Positions 16,251 through 24,821 of a stretch of 64,000 nucleotides of DNA are shown here, in pieces (the stretch's first letter is position 1; each line of letters starts with the position of its first letter). Below the pieces are notes generated by a model that worked only from the letters and a program-made list of their open reading frames with translations, did no database searches and was not told the origin of the DNA. The DNA lies in NCBI RefSeq assembly GCF_014650915.1, contig NZ_BMVW01000006.1, positions 323,401-387,400 of the forward strand. The letters are read 5' to 3'. The stretch is from Streptomyces poonensis (lineage in GTDB: Bacteria; Actinomycetota; Actinomycetes; Streptomycetales; Streptomycetaceae). The translations under genes and the position numbers were made by a program.

Positions 16251-16463
16251 TTGAGCGTCACCGAGCAGTACCTCCTCGACACCTACCGCGCCCAGCGCCT
16301 CGGCGAACGACTGCCTTCCGCGCCCGGCACCCACGACTGGCGGGTCGTGCGGGCGCTGCGCGGCCGCCGCCGGTTCCGCGCCGTCCTCGCGGGCCGGCCG
16401 GTACGGAGGGCAGGGACGGCCGGGAGGGCAGGGACGGCCGGGTCGGCGCGCGGGCCGCGCTGA
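16251..16463 (+). CDS. small conserved hypothetical protein (about 70 aa)
   Basis: A short basic protein beginning with TTG at 16251, with AAAGGAA about 8 nt upstream, reading LSVTEQYLLDTYRAQRLGERLPSAPGTHDWRVVRALRGRRRF (shown as the N-terminal region). The rest is basic and repetitive (RRAGTAGRAGTAG), encoded by an 18-bp tandem duplication. The neighbouring frame ends with ARAALTRMLHMRPPA, which looks more natural as the end of such a protein, so a frameshift in the repeat is possible. I know similar small proteins from streptomycetes but no function. Confidence 0.6.
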   Translation: MSVTEQYLLDTYRAQRLGERLPSAPGTHDWRVVRALRGRRRFRAVLAGRPVRRAGTAGRAGTAGSARGPR

Positions 16464-16528
16464 CCCGCATGCTGCACATGCGCCCCCCGGCCTGATCACC
16501 CCGGAGCATCACCCCCGGATCCCGGACA

Positions 16529-17686
16529 TCACCCCGAGGCCGGGTCCTGCAGCAGCGCGACGAAGTCCGCGACCGCCGCCTTCACGTCCTCCGCCGTCCA
16601 CTCCAGCCCGGCCGCGCGTACGCCGATCTCGGTGACGGCAAGATCCGGTCCCTTGGCGTCCCAGGAGTGCGCGAACAGCACGGTTCCCGTCTCCTCGCCC
16701 TGCCGTATCGCGGCCTCCGAGAGGACGTCGGCGTCGTACGGCAGCCAGACTTGGAACTCGTGGGTGTGCGGCTCGCCCGGGTGGACGCGCGCCCACGGCA
16801 CCCCGGCCGCCGCGAACCCCTCGCGCAGCGCGGCGGCGACCACGCGCGCGTGAGCCACGTACTCCGGCAGCCGGGGCAGCTCGCGCTCCAGGCCGGCGAG
16901 CGCCGACAGCGCGGTCGGGAACTGCTGGTAGATCTGGCCGCCGTACCGGTGCCTCCAGGCCTTCGCCTCGTCGATCAGTGTCCGGGGGCCGGCGAGCGCG
17001 GCTCCGCCGAAGCCGTCGAGCGACTTGTAGAACGACACGTAGACGCTGTCCGCCAGATCGGCGATCTCCTCCAGGGGACGCCCGAAGTGGACGGTGGTCT
17101 CCCACAGGCGGGCGCCGTCGAAGTGCACCACCGCGTCCCGCTCCCGCGCGGCCTCGGTGGTCGCGCGGAGCTCCTCCCAGGAGGGCAGCACGAAACCGGC
17201 GTCCCTGAGGGGCAGTTCGAGCATCAGTGCTCCGAAGGGCTCCTCGAAGCCGCGTACCTCGTCGGCGGTCGGCAGCCGCGGCTCGGCCGTGACACGGACC
17301 GTGCGCAAGCCGCTGACCACGCCGAAGGCGTTCCGTTCGTGCACCTCGGGGTGGGCCAGCGCGTGCAGGGCCACGGTCGGGTTCCCGGTACGGCCGGCCC
17401 AGCAGCGCAGGGCGACCTGCTGGGCCATCGTGCCCGTCGGGAAGAACGCGGCGGCCTCCTTGCCGAGCAGCCCGGCGACGCGCTCCTCCAGGACCTCGAC
17501 GATGCCGCTGCCGTAGATGTCCGCCGACTCGTCCAGGTCGTACAGGTCCGGCGCCGTCTCGTGCAGCAGCGCCAGCCGCTCGCGGACCGTCGCCAGGAAG
17601 CCGGGACGCTCCAGTACCCGCCGCGCCGCCCGGTGGGCCGCCCGCCGTCGCTCGGACCGCTGTTTCTTGTCACTGGTATCGCTCAC
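16529..17686 (-). CDS. threonine aldolase-like PLP enzyme (beta-eliminating lyase family)
   Basis: A 385-residue fold-type I PLP enzyme. After a basic N-terminal 40 residues come IYGSGIVEVLEERVAGLLGKEAAAFFPTGTMAQQVALRCW (PLP phosphate region), VVHFDGARLWE (Asp that pairs with the pyridine nitrogen) and SVYVSFYKSLDGFGGAALAG with the Schiff-base Lys. This matches low-specificity L-threonine aldolases that cleave beta-hydroxy amino acids to glycine and an aldehyde. It starts at the GTG at 17686 with a weak ribosome site. It stands alone between convergent and divergent neighbours. Exact substrate is not predictable. Confidence 0.85.
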   Translation of the reverse strand: MSDTSDKKQRSERRRAAHRAARRVLERPGFLATVRERLALLHETAPDLYDLDESADIYGSGIVEVLEERVAGLLGKEAAAFFPTGTMAQQVALRCWAGRTGNPTVALHALAHPEVHERNAFGVVSGLRTVRVTAEPRLPTADEVRGFEEPFGALMLELPLRDAGFVLPSWEELRATTEAARERDAVVHFDGARLWETTVHFGRPLEEIADLADSVYVSFYKSLDGFGGAALAGPRTLIDEAKAWRHRYGGQIYQQFPTALSALAGLERELPRLPEYVAHARVVAAALREGFAAAGVPWARVHPGEPHTHEFQVWLPYDADVLSEAAIRQGEETGTVLFAHSWDAKGPDLAVTEIGVRAAGLEWTAEDVKAAVADFVALLQDPASG

Positions 17687-17938
17687 CCCGGGATGATGCC
17701 GCGCACCCCACGCGCGCGGCACCCGGTTTCCGTTCCCGCGCGGCCCTCGGCTCACATCCCGTTTCCGTCCCCGTGCGGCCCCCCGGCTCACGACCCGCGC
17801 GCGGCACCGGTCGTGTGCCGCCGCGACCCGCCTGCCCACAGCCTGTGGACGACCGGCCGGCCCGCGAGGCAATCGCGTTAACATGACGAGAAATCGTCCG
17901 GTACCCGGAGCGGACTGGAACGGGAAGGTCACCATCGA

Positions 17939-18871
17939 GTGAGTACAGTCCAGCAACCAGACCCCAAGGACCGGCCCGCGCGGCTCACCGTGGGCGTCGT
18001 CGGCGCAGGCCGGGTGGGCCCCGCGCTGGCGGCGTCGCTGCAGCTCGCGGGGCATCGCCCGGTGGCCGTCTCGGGAGTCTCCGACGCCTCCCGGCGGCGC
18101 GCGGCCGACCTTCTGCCCGACGTTCCGCTGGTGACCCCGTCCGAGGTGCTCCAGCGCTCCGAGCTGGTGCTGCTGACGGTGCCCGACGACGCCCTGCCGG
18201 GCCTCGTGGAGGGCCTCGCCGAGACCGGTGCCGTACGGCCGGGACAGCTGCTCGTGCACACCTCGGGGCGGTACGGCGCGAAGGTGCTGGACCCCGCGCT
18301 GCGGGCCGGGGCGCTGCCGCTGGCGCTGCACCCCGCGATGACGTTCACCGGCACCCCCGTGGACGTGCAGCGACTGGCCGGGTGCCCCTTCGGGGTCACC
18401 GCGCCCGAGGAGCTGCGGCTGGCCGCCGAGGCGCTGGTGATCGAGATGGGCGGCGAGCCCGAGTGGATCGCCGAGTCCGCCCGGCCGCTCTACCACGCGG
18501 CCCTCGCCCTGGGCGCCAACCACCTGGTCACCCTGGTCGCCCAGGCCATGGAGCTGCTGCGCACGGCGGGCGTCCAGGCCCCCGACCGCATGCTCGGCCC
18601 GCTGCTCGGCGCCGCCCTGGACAACGCACTGCGCTCGGGCGACGCGGCCCTCACCGGCCCCGTCGCGCGCGGGGACGCGGGCACGGTCGCCGCGCACGTC
18701 GCCGAGCTGCGCGAGCACGCCCCGCAGACCGTCGACGGCTATCTGGCGATGGCCCGCGCGACCGCCGACCGGGCGCTCGCAGGCGGCCTGCTCAAGCCGG
18801 AACTCGCCGAGGACCTCCTCGGGGTACTCGCCCATGGCACGAACCTGCCCGAGAACGGGGAAGACCGATGA
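17939..18871 (+). CDS. Rossmann-fold DUF2520 oxidoreductase-like protein upstream of panC
   Basis: A 310-residue protein: N-terminal NAD(P)-binding Rossmann domain (LTVGVVGAGRVGPALAASL, then LVLLTVPDDAL) and a helical DUF2520 C-terminal domain resembling 6-phosphogluconate dehydrogenase (SARPLYHAALALGANHL). The same gene precedes panC in mycobacteria (Rv3603c, from memory). A ketopantoate-reductase-like role has been an attractive idea for such proteins, but I cannot show it. The GTG start at 17939 has GGGAAGG about 10 nt upstream. Its stop overlaps panC by 4 bp, so it is the first gene of the cofactor operon. Confidence 0.85.
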   Translation: MSTVQQPDPKDRPARLTVGVVGAGRVGPALAASLQLAGHRPVAVSGVSDASRRRAADLLPDVPLVTPSEVLQRSELVLLTVPDDALPGLVEGLAETGAVRPGQLLVHTSGRYGAKVLDPALRAGALPLALHPAMTFTGTPVDVQRLAGCPFGVTAPEELRLAAEALVIEMGGEPEWIAESARPLYHAALALGANHLVTLVAQAMELLRTAGVQAPDRMLGPLLGAALDNALRSGDAALTGPVARGDAGTVAAHVAELREHAPQTVDGYLAMARATADRALAGGLLKPELAEDLLGVLAHGTNLPENGEDR

Positions 18872-19890
18872 CCCGCCGCACTTTCGAGCTCGTCCCCACG
18901 GTCGCCGACCTGAGGCACGCGCAGGACCGCTTCGCGGGGCCGGGCCGCACCGCCGTCGTCATGACCATGGGCGCCCTGCACGAGGGCCACGCCACCCTGA
19001 TCCGGGCGGCCCGGGAACACGTCGGCGACGAGGGTTTCGTGACGGTCACCGTCTTCGTGAACCCGCTGCAGTTCGGCGCCGGCGAGGACCTCGACCGCTA
19101 CCCGCGCACCCTCGACGCCGACCTCAAGGTCGCCGAGCAGGCGGGCGCCGACGTGGTCTTCGCACCCTCCGTGGACGAGGTCTACCCCGGCGGCGAGCCC
19201 CAGGTGCGCCTGAGCGCGGGCCGCATGGGAGAGCGCCTGGAGGGCGCCTCGCGGCCCGGCCACTTCGACGGCATGCTCACCGTCGTCGCCAAGCTGCTGC
19301 ACCTCACCCGGCCCGACGTGGCCCTGTTCGGGCAGAAGGACGCCCAGCAGCTGGCCCTCATCCGCCGCATGGTCCGCGATCTGAACTTCGGCATGGACAT
19401 CGTCGGTGTGCCGACCGTCCGCGAGGCCGACGGCCTGGCCCTGTCCAGCCGCAACCGCTTCCTGTCCACCGCGGAGCGCTGTACGGCCCTCGCGCTGTCC
19501 CAGGCGCTGTTCGCGGGCCGCGACCGGCACGCCGCCCAGGAGGCGCTCCGCGCGCGTGCCCGCGAGGTGCCCGCCACACGCGCGCGTGCCGAGGCGCTCA
19601 GCGCGATCGGCGAGTCCCGCGCGGCGGCCGACGCGCACGCCGTCGCCAAGGCCGCCCCGGCCGACCGCTCGGGCCCCGCGGCCGTCCGCGCCGCCGCCCG
19701 CCTGGTCCTCGACGACGCCGCCAAGCTGACGCCGCCGCTGGAGCTGGACTACCTGGCCCTCGTCGACCCGGCCGACTTCACCGAGATCGCGGACGACCAC
19801 ACCGGAGAGGCCGTCCTGGCCGTCGCCGCCCGGGTCGGCGGCACCCGGCTGATCGACAACATCCCCCTCACCTTCGGAGCCGCCTCGTGA
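18868..19890 (+). CDS. panC: pantoate-beta-alanine ligase (pantothenate synthetase)
   Basis: PanC joins pantoate and beta-alanine with ATP to make pantothenate. At 340 residues it has VVMTMGALHEGHATLIR with the HxGH nucleotide-binding signature, TVTVFVNPLQFGAGEDLDRYPR, HFDGMLTVVAKLL, FGQKDAQQLALIRRMV and the KMSKS-like LALSSRNRFLS. The insert SRAAADAHAVAKAAPADRSG around residue 250 is longer than in enteric enzymes. ATG at 18868 overlaps the DUF2520 stop; its own stop overlaps nadB. Cytoplasmic; committed to CoA supply together with coaX downstream. Confidence 0.95.
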   Translation: MTRRTFELVPTVADLRHAQDRFAGPGRTAVVMTMGALHEGHATLIRAAREHVGDEGFVTVTVFVNPLQFGAGEDLDRYPRTLDADLKVAEQAGADVVFAPSVDEVYPGGEPQVRLSAGRMGERLEGASRPGHFDGMLTVVAKLLHLTRPDVALFGQKDAQQLALIRRMVRDLNFGMDIVGVPTVREADGLALSSRNRFLSTAERCTALALSQALFAGRDRHAAQEALRARAREVPATRARAEALSAIGESRAAADAHAVAKAAPADRSGPAAVRAAARLVLDDAAKLTPPLELDYLALVDPADFTEIADDHTGEAVLAVAARVGGTRLIDNIPLTFGAAS

Positions 19891-21665
19891 CCACCACAGG
19901 CATACGACTGCACGCCCCGGCCCCCGGCTGGGCGATCACCGCGGACGTCGTGGTCGTCGGCTCCGGGGTGGCCGGCCTGACCGCCGCGCTGCGCTGCGAG
20001 GCCGCCGGCCTGGACACCGTGGTCGTCACCAAGGCCCGTCTCGACGACGGCTCCACCCGCTGGGCCCAGGGCGGCATAGCCGCGGCCCTCGGCGAGGGCG
20101 ACACCCCCGAGCAGCACCGCGACGACACCCTCGTGGCGGGCGCGGGACTGTGCGACGAGGACGCCGTGCGCCTCCTCGTCACCGAGGGCCCGGACGCGGT
20201 CCGCCGCCTGATCGACACGGGCGCCCGCTTCGACGAGTCCTCCGAAGGAGAACTGGAGCTCACCCGGGAGGGCGGCCACCACCGCCGCCGCATCGCGCAC
20301 GCGGGCGGCGACGCCACCGGTGCCGAGATCTCCCGGGCACTCGTCGAGGCCGTCCGCGCGCGCGGGCTCCGTACCGTCGAGAACGCGCTCGTGCTCGACC
20401 TCCTCACCGACGCCGACGGCCGCACCGCGGGCGTCACCCTGCACGTCATGGGCGAGGGCCGGCACGACGGCGTGGGCGCCGTCCACGCGCCCGCCGTGGT
20501 CCTCGCCACCGGCGGCATGGGCCAGGTCTTCTCGGCCACCACCAACCCCTCCGTCTCCACCGGCGACGGCGTGGCCCTCGCCCTGCGCGCGGGCGCCGAG
20601 GTCAGCGACCTGGAGTTCGTGCAGTTCCACCCGACGGTGCTCTTCCTCGGACCCGAAGCGGAGGGCCAGCAGCCCCTCGTCTCCGAGGCCGTACGGGGAG
20701 AGGGCGCCCACCTGGTCGACGCGGACGGCGTGCGCTTCATGACCGGGCAGCACGAACTGGGCGAGCTGGCACCCCGCGACATCGTCGCCAAGGGCATCAT
20801 GCGCCGCATGCGGGAGCAGGGCACCGAGCACATGTACCTGGACGCCCGGCACTTCGGCGCCCAGATGTGGGAGCAGCGCTTCCCGACGATCCTCGCCGCC
20901 TGCCGCGCCCACGGCATCGATCCGGTCACCGAGCCGGTCCCGGTCGCGCCGGCGGCCCACTACGCCTCCGGCGGCGTGCGCACGGACGACCACGGCCGGA
21001 CGACCGTACCGGGCCTGTACGCCTGCGGCGAGGTCGCCTGCACCGGCGTCCACGGCGCCAACCGGCTCGCCTCCAACTCCCTCCTCGAGGGACTCGTCTA
21101 CGCCGAGCGCATCGCCGCCGACATCGCCGAGGTCCGGGACGCCGGCGGCCTCCCCGCGCGCGCGGCGCAGCCCGTCGCGCACCCGGAGCAGCCCGCGCAC
21201 CCGCTGCTCGCCCCGGAGGCCCGCTTCGCCATCCAGCGGATCATGACGAACGGCGCGGGCGTCCTGCGCTCGGCCGCATCCCTGGACGCCGCGGCGGCCG
21301 CCCTCGACCGGCTGGACACCGACGCGCGCGACGCCCTCGACGAGAACGGCAAGACCGCCGAGCCCGGCGTCGACAGCTGGGAGACCACCAACCTCCTGTA
21401 CGTGGCCCGCGTGCTGGTCGCCGCCGCCCGGCTGCGCGAGGAGACCCGCGGCTGCCACTGGCGCGAGGACCACGCCGAGCGCGACGACACGGACTGGCGG
21501 CGCCACATCGTCGTACGGCTGAATACCGACCGTGCACTGGCCGTGCACACCACGGACACCCCACACTTCCCAGCGACCCTCCCGCCGGTTCCGGGCCCCG
21601 CCCGGCCCGCTGCGGATCCCCACACCCCGGCCCCCGTGCCCTCCCCAGGAGCAGTGACGAAGTGA
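19887..21665 (+). CDS. nadB: L-aspartate oxidase
   Basis: NadB is an FAD enzyme oxidising L-aspartate to iminoaspartate, the first step of de novo NAD synthesis. The 592-residue protein starts VTTTGIRLHAPAPGW, then the FAD-binding DVVVVGSGVAGLTAALRCE, the active-site STRWAQGGIAAAL, GGHHRRRIAHAGGDATG, the substrate region FVQFHPTVL, and GEVACTGVHGANRLASNSLLEGLVY. Its C-terminus has an extra Pro-rich tail (PPVPGPARPAADPHTPAPVP). GTG at 19887 and stop both overlap neighbours by 4 bp. nadA is not in this cluster and must lie elsewhere. Confidence 0.95.
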   Translation: MTTTGIRLHAPAPGWAITADVVVVGSGVAGLTAALRCEAAGLDTVVVTKARLDDGSTRWAQGGIAAALGEGDTPEQHRDDTLVAGAGLCDEDAVRLLVTEGPDAVRRLIDTGARFDESSEGELELTREGGHHRRRIAHAGGDATGAEISRALVEAVRARGLRTVENALVLDLLTDADGRTAGVTLHVMGEGRHDGVGAVHAPAVVLATGGMGQVFSATTNPSVSTGDGVALALRAGAEVSDLEFVQFHPTVLFLGPEAEGQQPLVSEAVRGEGAHLVDADGVRFMTGQHELGELAPRDIVAKGIMRRMREQGTEHMYLDARHFGAQMWEQRFPTILAACRAHGIDPVTEPVPVAPAAHYASGGVRTDDHGRTTVPGLYACGEVACTGVHGANRLASNSLLEGLVYAERIAADIAEVRDAGGLPARAAQPVAHPEQPAHPLLAPEARFAIQRIMTNGAGVLRSAASLDAAAAALDRLDTDARDALDENGKTAEPGVDSWETTNLLYVARVLVAAARLREETRGCHWREDHAERDDTDWRRHIVVRLNTDRALAVHTTDTPHFPATLPPVPGPARPAADPHTPAPVPSPGAVTK

Positions 21666-22651
21666 GTACCCCCGACCTTCCCCTCGCCCAGAGCGGCGGC
21701 TGCGGCGACGGCTGCGCCTGCGGCACGGACCAGGACACGGACGCCCTCGAGGCGTACCTGGAGTGCGGGCTCGACCCCGCGCTCGCCGAGCTCCTCGCCG
21801 ACGCCGGGCTCGACCCCGTGGAGGTCGAGGACATCGCCAACGTGGCCATCCAGGAGGACCTGGACAACGGCGTCGACGTCACCACGGTCGCCACCATCCC
21901 GGAGGACGCCCGTGCCACCGCGGACTTCACCGCGCGCGAGGCGGGCGTCGCGGCGGGCCTCAGAGTCGCCGAGGCGGTCCTCTCCGTGGTCTGCACCGAC
22001 GAGTTCGAGGTCGAGCGGCACGTGGAGGACGGCGACCGCGTCGAGGCCGGCCAGAAGCTGCTGAGCGTCACGACCCGCACCCGCGACCTGCTCACGGCCG
22101 AGCGCAGCGCGCTGAACATCCTGTGCCGCCTCTCCGGCATCGCGACGGCCACGCGCGCGTGGGCGGACGCCCTGGACGGCACCAAGGCGAAGGTCCGCGA
22201 CACCCGGAAGACGACGCCCGGGCTGCGCTCCCTGGAGAAGTACGCCGTCCGCTGCGGCGGCGGGGTCAACCACCGCATGTCCCTGTCGGACGCGGCCCTC
22301 GTCAAGGACAACCACGTGGTCGCCGCGGGCGGCGTCGCGCAGGCCTTCAAGGCGGTACGGGAGAGGTTCCCGGACGTGCCGATCGAGGTCGAGGTCGACA
22401 CCCTGCACCAGCTGCGCGAGGTCGTCGACGCGGGCGCCGACCTGATCCTGCTGGACAACTTCACGCCGGCCGAGTGCGCGGAGGCGGTCGCCCTCGTCGG
22501 CGGCCGCGCCCTGCTGGAGGCCTCCGGCCGCCTCACGCTGGACAACGCCCGGGCGTACGCGGACACGGGCGTGGACTTCCTGGCCGTGGGCGCCCTGACC
22601 CACTCCTCGCCGATCCTCGACATCGGCCTCGACCTGCGAGCGGCGGAGTAG
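21662..22651 (+). CDS. nadC: nicotinate-nucleotide pyrophosphorylase (quinolinate phosphoribosyltransferase)
   Basis: NadC decarboxylates quinolinate with PRPP to nicotinate mononucleotide. The 329-residue protein has AIQEDLDNGVDVTT, LTAERSALNILCRLSGIAT, KVRDTRKTTPGLRSLEKYAVRCGGGVNHR (PRPP and quinolinate Arg/Lys residues, region), EVEVDTLHQL and DLILLDNF. An N-terminal extension of about 35 residues, not part of the usual fold, carries C14-x3-C18-x-C20 (GGCGDGCACG), a possible metal or iron-sulfur ligand set. The GTG start overlaps nadB by 4 bp; 17 bp separate it from coaX. Confidence 0.94.
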   Translation: MSTPDLPLAQSGGCGDGCACGTDQDTDALEAYLECGLDPALAELLADAGLDPVEVEDIANVAIQEDLDNGVDVTTVATIPEDARATADFTAREAGVAAGLRVAEAVLSVVCTDEFEVERHVEDGDRVEAGQKLLSVTTRTRDLLTAERSALNILCRLSGIATATRAWADALDGTKAKVRDTRKTTPGLRSLEKYAVRCGGGVNHRMSLSDAALVKDNHVVAAGGVAQAFKAVRERFPDVPIEVEVDTLHQLREVVDAGADLILLDNFTPAECAEAVALVGGRALLEASGRLTLDNARAYADTGVDFLAVGALTHSSPILDIGLDLRAAE

Positions 22652-22668
22652 GAAGCGGGGGTAGGGCC

Positions 22669-23466
22669 ATGCTGCTGACGATCGACGTGGGCAACACCCA
22701 CACCGTCCTGGGTCTGTTCGACGGCGAGGACATCGTCGAACACTGGCGCATCTCCACGGACGCGCGCCGTACGGCCGACGAGCTGGCGGTGCTGCTCCAG
22801 GGCCTGATGGGCATGCACCCGCTCCTCGGCGAGGAGCTCGGCGACGGCATCGACGGCATCGCGATCTGCTCGACGGTGCCGTCCGTCCTGCACGAGCTGC
22901 GCGAGGTGACCCGCCGGTACTACGGCGACGTCCCCGCGGTCCTGGTCGAGCCGGGCATCAAGACGGGCGTGCCGATCCTCGTGGACAACCCCAAGGAGGT
23001 CGGCGCCGACCGCATCATCAACTCGGTGGCGGCGGTCGAGCTGTACGGCGGTCCCGCGATCGTCGTGGACTTCGGCACGGCGACGACGTTCGACGCGGTG
23101 TCCGCGCGCGGGGAGTACGTGGGCGGGGTGATCGCGCCGGGCATCGAGATCTCGGTGGAGGCGCTCGGCATCCGCGGTGCCCAGCTTCGCAAGATCGAAC
23201 TGGCCCGCCCGCGCGCAGTGATCGGCAAGAACACGGTCGAGGCCATGCAGTCGGGCATCGTCCACGGCTTCGCGGGCCAGGTCGACGGCGTGGTGGGCCG
23301 CATGGCCCGGGAACTCGCGGACGACCCCGACGACGTCACGGTCATCGCCACGGGCGGCCTGGCCCCCATCATCCTCGGCGAGGCGTCGGTCATCGACGAG
23401 CACGAGCCCTGGCTGACGCTGATCGGCCTGCGCCTGGTGTACGAGCGCAACATCGCCCGCATGTGA
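22669..23466 (+). CDS. coaX: type III pantothenate kinase
   Basis: CoaX phosphorylates pantothenate in CoA synthesis. A 265-residue ASKHA-fold protein with the phosphate-1 motif LLTIDVGNTHTVLGLFDG, phosphate-2 ADRIINSVAAVELYG preceded by NPKEVG, and VVDFGTATTFDAVSARGEYVGGVIAPGI; C-terminal VTVIATGGLAPII is the adenosine motif. ATG at 22669 with a GTAGGG site. As the last gene of the operon, it lets panC product be used directly. It is followed by two strong hairpin elements. Confidence 0.95.
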   Translation: MLLTIDVGNTHTVLGLFDGEDIVEHWRISTDARRTADELAVLLQGLMGMHPLLGEELGDGIDGIAICSTVPSVLHELREVTRRYYGDVPAVLVEPGIKTGVPILVDNPKEVGADRIINSVAAVELYGGPAIVVDFGTATTFDAVSARGEYVGGVIAPGIEISVEALGIRGAQLRKIELARPRAVIGKNTVEAMQSGIVHGFAGQVDGVVGRMARELADDPDDVTVIATGGLAPIILGEASVIDEHEPWLTLIGLRLVYERNIARM

Positions 23467-23472
23467 ACACCG

Positions 23473-23492
23473 ACGTGCCCCTTACGGCACGT
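23473..23492 (+). terminator. hairpin immediately after coaX
   Basis: A 7-bp perfect stem (23473-23479 ACGTGCC and 23486-23492 GGCACGT) with a 6-nt loop, 6 bp beyond the coaX stop. It probably protects the 3' end or aids termination together with the larger repeat that follows. Confidence 0.5.
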
Positions 23493-23510
23493 GAGGCTTC
23501 ATGAACACCT

Positions 23511-23583
23511 CGGAGGGGTGTCCCGCGAAGGTGTTCCGCCGGGGTGCCCGGCGAGCACCCTGGCGCATCGGGACACCCCTCCG
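23511..23583 (+). other. 73-bp structured inverted repeat downstream of coaX
   Basis: Perfect 15-bp arms (23511-23525 CGGAGGGGTGTCCCG and 23569-23583) surround 43 bp that themselves contain a smaller GGGTGC/GCACCC hairpin. The stem can extend with AACAC/GTGTT across a 2-nt bulge. It may be a strong terminator for the cofactor operon, or a stable RNA or cruciform; there is no U-tract. Confidence 0.6.
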
Positions 23584-23687
23584 TGTTGCCGTGACCACGC
23601 CCCGGACCGACGCCCGCCCGGGTGGCTCGGCCGCGCCACGCCCGCCGATCACACCGCTTTTGTCTGATTAGCGCGTATTGTCGCTGC

Positions 23688-24428
23688 ATGCCCACGCCCT
23701 ACGGATCCCGCGGCGCCATGGCGTTCGGCGCGGAGGAGCTGCGTGTGCTCCGCCGTGCCCTCGCCCTCGCCCTCAATCCCCGCTCCGCCTCAGCCGAGGA
23801 CGTACACGACTGCCTGCGGCTCGCCGAGTCCGTCGACGAGGCGGCCCGCGAGAGCGCCCGGCTGAGGGCCTTCCTGCTGGCCGACCTCGCCCGGTACCGT
23901 GCCGCTCTCCCCGGCACCGCCGCGGGCTACCTGGCACTCCTGGAGGAGGCCCTGGGAGCCGGTCACCAGGCCACCCCGGACGACTTCGCGGCGCTGCGCG
24001 CCCTGCGGGGCAACGCCGCCGCGGCCGCTCTGCTGGAGCGCTGCGCGCCCACGCGTCAGAGTCCCGGACAGGGCGACGCCGGGCACCCGGCGACGGCCAC
24101 CTCCCCCGCTGCCTCCACCGCCGCGGCGCTTCCCGCTGCCGCCGCCGTACCGGCCTCACGTACCCGGCTGACGGCCCTCCCCGGAGGGGTGGCCGCCGGA
24201 ACGCGCGCGCGGGCCACAGCCGACGCGCCCGGCGGCGCGGGCGGCCCCGCGGACCAGCCGGCCAGGCCCGCCGAGCCCGCGCCGCCCGCCCGGGAACCCG
24301 GGGCCTCGCCCCGCCCCCAGGCTCCGAGCCCGGCCCGCCGGCCCATTCCGACCCCCGGCGAGGTCTTCCCGCCCAAGCGCAAGCCGGTCCCGCCGGCGGC
24401 CACGTCCCGCCGGCTCGTCGCAGGCTGA
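23688..24428 (+). CDS. hypothetical protein with helical N-domain and Pro/Ala-rich tail
   Basis: A 246-residue protein of unknown function. Residues 10-120 look folded and all-helical (FGAEELRVLRRALALALN, VHDCLRLAESVDEAARE, RAFLLADLARYRAALPGTAAGYLALLEEAL, DFAALRALRGNAAAAALLERC). The rest is an Ala/Pro/Gly/Arg disordered tail ending in IPTPGEVFPPKRKPVPP. The ATG at 23688 is 6 nt after a TATTGT hexamer, so the transcript may be leaderless. Codon bias at third positions supports it as coding. No membrane segment. Confidence 0.7.
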   Translation: MPTPYGSRGAMAFGAEELRVLRRALALALNPRSASAEDVHDCLRLAESVDEAARESARLRAFLLADLARYRAALPGTAAGYLALLEEALGAGHQATPDDFAALRALRGNAAAAALLERCAPTRQSPGQGDAGHPATATSPAASTAAALPAAAAVPASRTRLTALPGGVAAGTRARATADAPGGAGGPADQPARPAEPAPPAREPGASPRPQAPSPARRPIPTPGEVFPPKRKPVPPAATSRRLVAG

Positions 24429-24509
24429 GGCCTGCCGCAGCGCGGTCCGGAGCCCGCCCGGGCGGGCGGGCTCCGCGCGCGACCGGGGCGCGAGTCCGAC
24501 GGCGTCCGA

Positions 24510-24551
24510 CCGAGACCGAAGCGCGACCGGCCGAGACCGAAGCGCGACCGG
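24510..24551. repeat. 21-bp tandem duplication
   Basis: Two exact tandem copies of a 21-bp unit (24510-24530 and 24531-24551, beginning CCGAGACCGAAGCGCG). Intergenic, just left of the 23-bp array. Meaning unknown; probably replication slippage. Confidence 0.85.
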
Positions 24552-24660
24552 GATGCAGGCCCGGGAGCGAGCCGGATCGCGGCCGTGGCGGGCCGGGTCC
24601 TGTCGAAGCTGCGGCGCGGGTGGCGGCCGTGCACAGGCCGCAGCCCGCCCCGCACAGCCC

Positions 24661-24821
24661 GAGCCAGGGACGGGCCGGAGCGCGAGTCAGGGACGGGCCG
24701 AGGTCCGAGCCAGAAACGGGCCGCAGCGCGAGCCAGGGACGGGCCGGGGCCCGAGTCAAGAACGGACAGAGGTCCGAGCCAGGGACGGACCGAGGCCCGA
24801 GCCAGGGACGGCCCGGAGTGC
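24661..24821. repeat. 23-bp tandem repeat array, seven copies
   Basis: Seven contiguous 23-bp units in strict register at 24661, 24684, 24707, 24730, 24753, 24776 and 24799. Each begins GAG(C/T)CAGGGACGGRCC or a close variant and ends in a variable purine-rich pentamer to heptamer; an eighth decays at 24822. There are no spacers, so it is a VNTR and not CRISPR. With the 21-bp duplication it fills most of the 470-bp gap between the helical protein and the small membrane gene; I see no gene in the gap. Confidence 0.9.

Noticed and set aside
16380..16496. Frameshift in the small gene at 16251
   Set aside because: The duplication is 18 bp and preserves the frame; without a homologue I cannot show that the alternative C-terminus is the true one.
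24661..24821. CRISPR array
   Set aside because: The 23-bp units are contiguous without unique spacers and no cas genes are present; it is a tandem repeat.
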